The notes under the pieces: model-generated
The model's database searches: none
What the model saw: only the letters and a program-made list of their open reading frames with translations
Told to the model about the DNA's origin: nothing
Shown here: positions 41,711-47,686 of the stretch, in pieces
How positions within the stretch are numbered: position 1 is the first letter of the stretch
How the letters are laid out: each line of letters opens with the position of its first letter
Made by a program: the position numbers and the translations under genes
From: Pseudomonadales bacterium
GTDB taxonomy: Bacteria; Pseudomonadota; Gammaproteobacteria; Pseudomonadales; Azotimanducaceae
Assembly: GCA_030749725.1 (NCBI GenBank)
Contig: JASMJM010000082.1
Span: 1 to 47,686 of the forward strand
Reading direction: 5' to 3'
DNA: 47,686 nucleotides

Positions 41711-43294
41711 ATGAAGCAGCTTCCAATTCTGATCCTCTGCGCTTTCCTCACAGCCTGTTCTGATTCGAATCAACAGGTCGATAGCACCGCGGCCCAAGCA
41801 AGCATATCCTGGTTTGACGGCAGCGTTACAGAGGCGTTTGCCAGTGCTAAGAGTCTCGACAGACCGCTGTTCCTATACTGGGGTGCCGTCTGGTGTCCGC
41901 CTTGCCAGGAAATTAAACATACCGTGTTCAAGAGCAGGCGATTTATTTCTCAGACAGAATCTTTTGTCCCCGTTTACCTGGACGGTGATACCGAAAAAGC
42001 GCAGGCGCTGGGTGAAAAATTCGGCGTCAAAGGTTATCCAACGATGATCGTCTTCAATCCGGAAGGCCGGGAAGTGACGCGCATTCCGGGAGGGATTGAT
42101 ATCTCACGATATAATGACGTGCTGGAACTGAGCCTGAATTCCATAACGCCGACCGCCGATCTGGTGAAACGAGTCGTGTCTTCACCTGAAACGATTACCG
42201 AAAGTCACTTGAAGCAATTGGCGTTCTATTCATGGGGGCAAGATCATACCGCACTGCCGAGAGACTATTCGCCTGAGCTATTTCTAGCCATGTCAGAACT
42301 GGCCGGAGACGAAGTATCCAAGGCGCGCCTTTTCATGCAATACCTCTATGAAGTTGCGTCTGCCCACGAGACTTCAAGCGGCGATCCAGACGCCGATAAC
42401 GAGGCAGATCCGAAGCTTGAGTTGGTCGCGGGGGCAGGCGAGAAGGTGAACAAGATACTCGACTCCGACGACCTCATCCTGGCCAACTGGGACTCTCTGG
42501 CCTACTACTCAACTGAGTTATTGCCTCACATTGCAGCAGGGGAAACTCGTGTAACGTTAGAAGATAAATGGCAAACGAGATTGAAGGCGCTCTCGGACCA
42601 TGAGTCCCTGTCAGTTGCCGAGAGATTGGCCGGAATTCTACCGAGCCTTGAGCTCTACTTCCTCGACGATGAGGACAGGCCCCTGGATCCTGAACTGATA
42701 CAGTGGGTTCTGGAGGCGACCCATTCTGCCGACAGCGTGACAAAGAATTCCTTTGCCCGGCAGAGCGTCGTCAACCAGATAAACCATGTTCTGCAGGCCT
42801 CCCATCTGATGGATGAGGCCAAAAACTTGCTGCTCCGCGAAATAGAACGCTCGCCATCGCCCTATTACTTTATGAGCAGCCTCGCCTCAATCGCCGAGAA
42901 ACAGGACGAGAATGTGGTGGCACTGGATTGGCGACGAAAGGCCTATGAAAATTCCGTAGGTAGCGCTACTAGATTTCAATGGGGGGCGAATTATGTGAGG
43001 GCAGTCATCCGCCTGCAACCAGACAACGAAATACTGATTCAGACCACCGCTATTGCGCTGCTGGATGAATTGCAGTCCAACTCTGATGTATTCGCCGGTC
43101 GCAATTTCCGGGTATTAATGTCCCTGAACCAACAACTGAATTCCTGGCAGGCGGAAAGAGGGCCAACACTATTGGCCGAATTTAAGACGACGATCGATCG
43201 ACGCTGCCAGGAACAAGAAAAGGGTAGTGTTAAAGCAACCAACTGCGCCACTTTGGAATCCCAGCGAAGCGATATTTCCAATCCAGTGAGGTAG
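41711..43294 (+). CDS. Thioredoxin-domain lipoprotein with a long C-terminal region
   Basis: 527 residues. Lipoprotein signal peptide (MKQLPILILCAFLTAC, lipobox LTAC). A thioredoxin domain lies at about 30-160: PLFLYWGAVWCPPCQEIKHTVF with the CPPC site, and GVKGYPTMIVFN with the cis-proline. After it come about 360 residues without a recognised domain, mostly helical, resembling a TPR-like scaffold. It is probably a periplasmic thiol oxidoreductase attached to the membrane. The start is ATG 41711; a longer frame to 41657 is not supported. No clear ribosome site is seen. Its last 126 nt overlap the convergent epimerase gene. Confidence 0.85.
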   Translation: MKQLPILILCAFLTACSDSNQQVDSTAAQASISWFDGSVTEAFASAKSLDRPLFLYWGAVWCPPCQEIKHTVFKSRRFISQTESFVPVYLDGDTEKAQALGEKFGVKGYPTMIVFNPEGREVTRIPGGIDISRYNDVLELSLNSITPTADLVKRVVSSPETITESHLKQLAFYSWGQDHTALPRDYSPELFLAMSELAGDEVSKARLFMQYLYEVASAHETSSGDPDADNEADPKLELVAGAGEKVNKILDSDDLILANWDSLAYYSTELLPHIAAGETRVTLEDKWQTRLKALSDHESLSVAERLAGILPSLELYFLDDEDRPLDPELIQWVLEATHSADSVTKNSFARQSVVNQINHVLQASHLMDEAKNLLLREIERSPSPYYFMSSLASIAEKQDENVVALDWRRKAYENSVGSATRFQWGANYVRAVIRLQPDNEILIQTTAIALLDELQSNSDVFAGRNFRVLMSLNQQLNSWQAERGPTLLAEFKTTIDRRCQEQEKGSVKATNCATLESQRSDISNPVR

Positions 43295-44047
43295 CGGAGA
43301 TCTTGCAGGCATATCCACGCCTGCATAATCACAGATTTCGGCAACCAGATCCGAGTAAAGAATGTTTAGACCGAAGACAGGATATCGCTTGCCGACATCC
43401 CCCTCGCGTAGTCGTTTGGCCAGGAATGACGCGAGGTCCCGAACGTCGACGATGTTGATGCCGGATTCTATGATAACCGGTATATCACCGCTTATGGTGC
43501 GAGGCACAAAGCAATTGTGCAGTGCTTTGCAGTCCCAGGGGCCCAAACATACGGATGGATTGAGAACCAAGAAGCGAAGACCCTTGGCGCCATACTGGAA
43601 GACCATGTTTTCCAATCGGCTCTTCATCACATAGTAGGGATGTAGTTTTGTCAGATACTTCGAGGACAGCTTTCTGGGAGTAGTGTATTCACCATCCAGA
43701 GTAACGTGAGAACTGATGTAGACAAATCCCGCTCCTGACGCGGCAACATTGTCGAGAAGCCTGCGCATTCGATTCTCTGCATCCTGGAGCATGACTTCAC
43801 TGGCAAAGAACGACTGAAGATAGGGTGCAGCCGCATCCACCACCCAGTCGTTTTTGCCAATCAATTGCCCCAGCGACTCAGAGGTGTCGATGTCAAGCTG
43901 AATCAACTCAGTATCGAGATCAAGGAGATTTGGATAAAACCTGGTCCCGCGGATTACGCCGGTAACAGCATATCCCTGCTGCTGGAATTCCCGGCAGATC
44001 GCGTTACCGATATGGCCACCGGCTCCCAAGACGAGTGCTTTTGTCAT
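43169..44047 (-). CDS. NAD-dependent epimerase/dehydratase family protein
   Basis: 292 residues with an extended-SDR Rossmann start: ALVLGAGGHIGNAICREF (GxxGxxG), and catalytic YYVMKSRLE (YxxxK). FVYISSHVTLDGE gives the serine. The C-terminal ~60 residues overlap the end of the thioredoxin lipoprotein gene (43169-43294) on the other strand. The substrate is unknown; the sequence fits a nucleotide-sugar epimerase, a flavanone/cinnamoyl-CoA reductase-like or an isoprenoid/sterol dehydrogenase-like enzyme. Confidence 0.85.
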   Translation of the reverse strand: MTKALVLGAGGHIGNAICREFQQQGYAVTGVIRGTRFYPNLLDLDTELIQLDIDTSESLGQLIGKNDWVVDAAAPYLQSFFASEVMLQDAENRMRRLLDNVAASGAGFVYISSHVTLDGEYTTPRKLSSKYLTKLHPYYVMKSRLENMVFQYGAKGLRFLVLNPSVCLGPWDCKALHNCFVPRTISGDIPVIIESGINIVDVRDLASFLAKRLREGDVGKRYPVFGLNILYSDLVAEICDYAGVDMPARSPLPHWIGNIASLGFQSGAVGCFNTTLFLFLAASIDRRLKFGQ

Positions 44048-44128
44048 GCCTCTACGGTAATCATTGGTCTCGTGCTGGTCCTTCCTCGCGATCTCAGAGG
44101 CCTTCAGTCAGTGAGACGCCCGTATTGT

Positions 44129-44602
44129 TCAACTGGCCAACGGTTCACGGTTCTCAACGAGTCTGGCAAACCGGGAAAAGTAACTCTCGGACAACCTGTT
44201 GGCTGTTACCCTCATAATTCCGGATCCGGGCTTTAGGAGCTTGCTGTCCTGGGCGATCTCTATCACACAATTTAGCCGCGTGTGGCTTTTGTTCCCCCCC
44301 AGACCGTAGTCCAGTCTCACTCTGGCAACACCCCAAGTATAACCGATCATATTCGCCTTCCCCGCACCGATCATGGTATAGGACCGAGGCGGATCAAGGT
44401 CCATCAACTCGATGTTGCCAACGAACCTGGCTGCTATTGGTCCGACGTGACCGTCGATAAGAAGAGAAAATGCGGTGCCGGAAATTATGTCCACAGCTCT
44501 GCATCCCCGGATGCACTCTTTGACGACCTCTGGATCTATCAGAGCGTTCCAAACAACATCCCTGGGTAACGCTATCGCACGTTGTTCAACAATTTTCAGC
44601 AT
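44129..44602 (-). CDS. SRPBCC protein of the CoxG type
   Basis: 157 residues with a CoxG-like start (LKIVEQRAIALPRDVVWNALIDPEVVKECIRGCRAVD) and the usual strands RVRLDYGLGGNKSHTRLNCVIE. CoxG proteins are membrane anchors for carbon monoxide dehydrogenase-type enzymes, but no cox genes are near. The start is ATG 44602; a TTG one codon upstream is less likely. Confidence 0.82.
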   Translation of the reverse strand: MLKIVEQRAIALPRDVVWNALIDPEVVKECIRGCRAVDIISGTAFSLLIDGHVGPIAARFVGNIELMDLDPPRSYTMIGAGKANMIGYTWGVARVRLDYGLGGNKSHTRLNCVIEIAQDSKLLKPGSGIMRVTANRLSESYFSRFARLVENREPLAS

Positions 44603-44767
44603 CAAAAACTGCCATGGTTGCCCGACCGAGAATACCTGCTTATTATATGCCCATGGAGAACTAATCCAGCTCCGAGCGGCTCATCCATAGGTTACCTAAA
44701 CCAGCAAGGTTTGCAACTATCGGTTGATACCGGTCCAGACAAGAATAGAGATCGAAGGAGGATCAGA

Positions 44768-45523
44768 ATGCATGCTGTGATCACCGGTGCATCTACTGGT
44801 ATTGGCAGAGCTTTGGCGGTCCAGTTTTCAGATGAGGGATTCTCGGTGACGCTGGTGGCCCGAAGAAAGCATCTCCTGCAGCAGCTAGCGGCCGAACTGA
44901 GGGGCAAGTCTCACGTTTCCCAATGCGACCTCACCAATCTCGAGCAATGCACCGATTGGGTCGACAAAGCGCAATCGAAGTTGGGTCCCATCGACGTGCT
45001 GGTGAACAACGCCGGGGACTACCTCGCTGATTCAGTACTGGATGTGTCGAACTCGAGAGCCGAGGACTTGATGAAGGTCAATCTGCTGGCGCCGATGCGC
45101 TTGGTCCGAGGAATTCTGCCTTCGATGCTCGAACAAAAAGTCGGTGTGATTGTTAATATATCGAGCTTGGTCTCATTTTGCCCTGCGCCTTACATGGTCG
45201 ACTACGGTGCTTCCAAATCAGGATTGGCGACCTACTCGGAGTCTTTGGGGGCAGAGCTCAAAGGGACGGGCGTTCACGTGGTCACCGTCTATCCGGGTCC
45301 TGTTTCGACCTCCATGGAACATGCCGCCAAGGGAAAGCTGAGTAGCCCTGTGGCACAGCTTCTGCCAACTGGGAATGCTGAAGAATTGGCCTTCAAGATT
45401 CTCCAGGCGGTTCGTGCACGCACGACGCGTGTGATCTACCCCAGAGTTTACGAAACGACCAGGATGTTCGGCGTCCTCAGTGAGTATCTGTCCCTCAGGT
45501 TTGGCCCACGACCTAAAGCATAG
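44768..45523 (+). CDS. SDR family oxidoreductase
   Basis: 251 residues: MHAVITGASTGIGRALAVQF (cofactor loop), NNAGDY, the catalytic serine in NISSLVSF and YGASK. AAGGAGG lies 6 nt before ATG 44768, which fixes the start although the frame extends to 44582. The C terminus is long and basic (VYETTRMFGVLSEYLSLRFGPRPKA), like SDRs of the fatty-acid or sterol type. The substrate is unknown. Confidence 0.92.
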   Translation: MHAVITGASTGIGRALAVQFSDEGFSVTLVARRKHLLQQLAAELRGKSHVSQCDLTNLEQCTDWVDKAQSKLGPIDVLVNNAGDYLADSVLDVSNSRAEDLMKVNLLAPMRLVRGILPSMLEQKVGVIVNISSLVSFCPAPYMVDYGASKSGLATYSESLGAELKGTGVHVVTVYPGPVSTSMEHAAKGKLSSPVAQLLPTGNAEELAFKILQAVRARTTRVIYPRVYETTRMFGVLSEYLSLRFGPRPKA

Positions 45524-45553
45524 TGTTTCAAGGGTGCGTTCCCTGGCCCCAGA

Positions 45554-47084
45554 TCATTCGCTCTTACGGACTTTCATGGTTGGGGTCCGAGGCAGGCCGT
45601 CAGCAAATTCGATGTAGCGGGGTATTATAAACCTGGGCATGCGGGGTATGAGCCATTGAATCAAGTCTTCTTCGCTGAGCGAACTGTCTGCTGATTTCAC
45701 CACTACGGCCTTGATCTCTTCATTGGCGCCTGGCTCCGCCGAACTCTTGACGGCAATCGCTGCCGACTGAAGGACGTCGGGATGCTCATTGATTAGGCCT
45801 CGACCTCGAAGCTTGAGATGTTTTCTCCGCGACGACGAATACAATCTTTGAGGCGATCGATGAAGAAGTAGTTCCCTTGCCATCGACAATAAACGCGTCG
45901 CCCGTGTGGAACCACCCATTTCTCCAGGCTTGCGCTGTCGCATCAGGATTGTTGAGGTAGCCGGCATTCATCGTCCATGGTGCGTCCGCACGCAGAATCA
46001 GTTCGCCTGGGTACCGTCTGCTACCGGGTGATCATTCTCGTCGACTACCCTGGCCTCATAACCTGATCGCAGTACACCACAGCTCATTCGTCCCTCAGAG
46101 TCATAGACCGCTGCATCCCAAGTGCTAAATGTGATCGGACAACTGACCTCCGTTATATTGAAACAGGCAATGCGGCGGCAGCCAAATCGTTCCACAAAGC
46201 GTTCCGCGTAAGACGACTTCTGCGGTGCCAACACATTCTTTAAGGGTCTCTCAGTATCGCTGTCATCGACTGGATCATTCAACCAGCTCGGAACCACCCC
46301 ACCTGTTGTCACACCATACTTCAGATACTCATCGCCGAGGCTGCTAGCTAGCACTGATAAACGGTCGCATGACATGACTGCCACCTACCAAGGCAGCCAT
46401 GTAGGGGAATACCTTGGCGCCGACATGATAGGTCGGGCCGGGATTGTAGATGACGTCCTTGTCATTCAGATCCGCCATCGGATAGGTGCCCGTGGCCATG
46501 GCATGTATCTGCGCCCAGGGCAGCCTGACCGCCTTGGAGGGACCGGTAGTGCCGGAAGTGAAGAGGATCGCCATTATGTCCCACGGTGCAGGTATGGCCA
46601 GACTAGATAATGGCGTGACATCCTGCAAGAACTCCTTGCCACAGATGGCTCTGAAACGAGACGCCGCCGATGACTCCCCATCCAGTATTATCACCTGCTC
46701 CAGATAGTGCAGGTCATCCTCGATGGCAAGCAGACGATCGAAGTACTGCGCCAATACCAGCATGGTCCGCGCTTGTGTGAGATTCAGTGCATGAGCCAGC
46801 AGTGCGCCACGATAGTCCACGTTAATCGGCGCCTCTATGGCGCCGATGGCAGCCAGTCCCAGCCATCCAAGCATCGACTCGATGCTGTTGAGCTGCATGG
46901 TAACGACGTGATCGTGTCTCGCCACGTGGATTCGTCGATAGGCCGCGGCCCACGAAGCAATGTCGTTTACAGTCTCCTGTTAGGTCAGTGATCGGTCATC
47001 GATGTCAGTGACGAAGACCCTGTCTGGTCACGTTTTGGTTTGATCAAGCAACGTCTTGATCAAGCTGACATCTGGTGTTTGCAC
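45554..47084 (-). pseudogene. Decayed acyl-CoA ligase (AMP-binding family)
   Basis: Coding potential of about 509 residues after repair. Start: GTG 47084 with AAGGAG 6 nt upstream. Recognisable parts: MAILFTSGTTGPSKAV (AMP-binding motif), NNPDATAQAWRNGWFHTGDAFIVDGKG, RLKDCIRRRGENISSFEV (another frame) and a terminal LPRTPTMKVRKSE. Lesions, 5' to 3': TGA 47030-47028, TAA 46982-46980, a 4-bp duplication GCTAGCTAGC (46343-46352), and single-base deletions near 46001-46012, 45871-45879 and 45795-45803. Six lesions cannot all be sequencing noise, so this is a real pseudogene. It resembles crotonobetaine/carnitine-CoA ligase or medium-chain acyl-CoA ligases. Confidence 0.88.
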
Positions 47085-47103
47085 GTTTCACTCCTTGACG
47101 CTT

Positions 47104-47335
47104 TCGAGAAGAATTAACCACGTTTCCCTGCAAATGGCATCCTTCACCCCCCAAATGGGAGTGCGCCGAGGATCATCCGCAGTGCAAAACCTTGCCGTGA
47201 CCAGTGGTGGTTTAAGGCGGTCGTCGCTCCGAACACGCCCATGCAGCGGGAGCAGACACCGGAGGACATCGGCCGGGCAACCGGGCAGGCTTTGTCTATT
47301 GACGGCGGCCAGGTGATCTGTATTCAGTGTGCTGT
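47104..47335 (+). pseudogene. SDR remnant
   Basis: One frame reads RRINHVSLQMASFTPQMG and SSAVQNLAVTSGG (like INVSS...YGSSKAAVQNL of an SDR); a second, shifted frame from 47220 reads VVAPNTPMQREQTPEDIG-RATGQALSIDGGQV, the usual C terminus of SDRs but lacking about a dozen residues between EDIG and TGQAL. The catalytic YxxxK is destroyed (RRGSSA). It lies beside the decayed ligase, whose start region is divergent from it. The N-terminal half is missing. Confidence 0.65.
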
Positions 47336-47404
47336 CCCGCAATTCACTGACCGGGACTGTTACGCATTGCCGGGAACAGACTATGCCGACCGAACGATGA
47401 CCAC

Positions 47405-47686
47405 TTAGTTGCGTGACGACACGCTAGTTTGGTTGTGTTGCATCAGGAACGCCGAAATCTCACTGCTCAGTCCGATCAGGATATGGCCGGCATCTTCGAT
47501 CAGGTTGATCGTTGCGTGGGGCAGCAAAGCCTTTATGCGCTCTGCAGTTTCGACGGAGTGCAACATGACATCCCGCCTGCCAACAGCCAGGTAGGTGGGC
47601 ATGGTCAGGCGCTGCAGATCACTGTCTAAAAAGCGTGGCAGACTACCCATACGGGGCTTGAAGTTGTTGAAAATCAGTTGCGTAAA
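47405..47686 (-). CDS. Alpha/beta hydrolase, C-terminal part
   Basis: 93 residues seen; the gene begins outside the window on the right. DLQRLTMPTYLAVGRRDVMLHSVETAERIKALLPHATINLIEDAGHI is the C-terminal acid (D in GRRD) and histidine (AGH) of the alpha/beta hydrolase fold. No further function can be assigned. Confidence 0.8.
   Translation of the reverse strand, partial: FTQLIFNNFKPRMGSLPRFLDSDLQRLTMPTYLAVGRRDVMLHSVETAERIKALLPHATINLIEDAGHILIGLSSEISAFLMQHNQTSVSSRN

Overview
This 47.7 kb window is from a bacterial chromosome, most likely a heterotrophic gammaproteobacterium. The support is the CysZ homologue, a PilB-like ATPase, DksA/TraR-type and YghU/YfcG-type proteins, strong AAGGAG ribosome binding sites and mid-50s GC; the genus cannot be fixed from sequence alone. 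There are no rRNA or tRNA genes, no phage modules and no CRISPR array. Most of the window is small-molecule catabolism encoded as short operons and single genes on both strands.

Layout. 0-11 kb: the end of a 2-oxoacid dehydrogenase E1 pair, an ArsC-like reductase, a nitronate monooxygenase-like protein, an SRPBCC protein, two unrelated amidohydrolases, a luciferase-like monooxygenase, a penicillin acylase-family hydrolase, a CysZ-like membrane protein and a double VOC protein. 11-14 kb: a bacteriohemerythrin with one substituted iron ligand, next to a 64-residue crotonase remnant, an SDR and a CPA2 antiporter. 14-18 kb: a compact five-gene minus-strand operon (TIM-barrel protein of unknown function, crotonase, NTF2-like protein, glutathione transferase, serine hydrolase). 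18-22.5 kb: a PhnD-PhnC-PhnE-PhnE transporter translationally coupled to a secreted glycerophosphodiesterase, with no C-P lyase. 22.6-24 kb: a secreted Arg/Glu repeat protein, a DksA-like zinc-finger protein and a flavin/PNPOx-fold protein. 24-26 kb: a REP-associated tyrosine transposase (RAYT) flanked by two REP clusters in opposite orientation; a related four-copy REPIN-like cluster lies at 41.4 kb. 26-34 kb: an SDR, three more crotonases, two alpha/beta hydrolases and a serine hydrolase. 34-45.5 kb: a degenerate orphan PilB-like ATPase, a sulfotransferase, a thioredoxin-like selenoprotein, a NYN-domain protein, a lipoprotein, a DUF1638 protein, an F420-type luciferase-fold protein, a thioredoxin lipoprotein, an epimerase, a CoxG-like protein and an SDR. 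45.5-47.4 kb: remains of an acyl-CoA ligase and an SDR, both decayed. The window ends inside an alpha/beta hydrolase.

The most notable items are: (1) a ResA-like protein at 37017-38150 whose TGA codon falls in a WASW-U-GC motif and is followed at the right distance by a perfect hairpin with a G-containing apical loop, which is a bacterial SECIS, so this is a selenoprotein and not a broken gene; (2) an orphan PilB/GspE-type ATPase (34345-35823) whose Walker A lysine is threonine and His-box histidine is glutamine, and whose N-terminal domain is replaced by a short module of a kind usually seen in front of ankyrin-type proteins; (3) the RAYT with its REP clusters; and (4) a small lipoprotein whose body resembles only the C-terminal domain of SAM hydroxide adenosyltransferases.

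Taken together, the hydrolases, crotonases, SDRs, acyl-CoA ligase remnant and flavin monooxygenases suggest use of varied esters, amides and acyl-CoA compounds. No single complete pathway can be read from the window.
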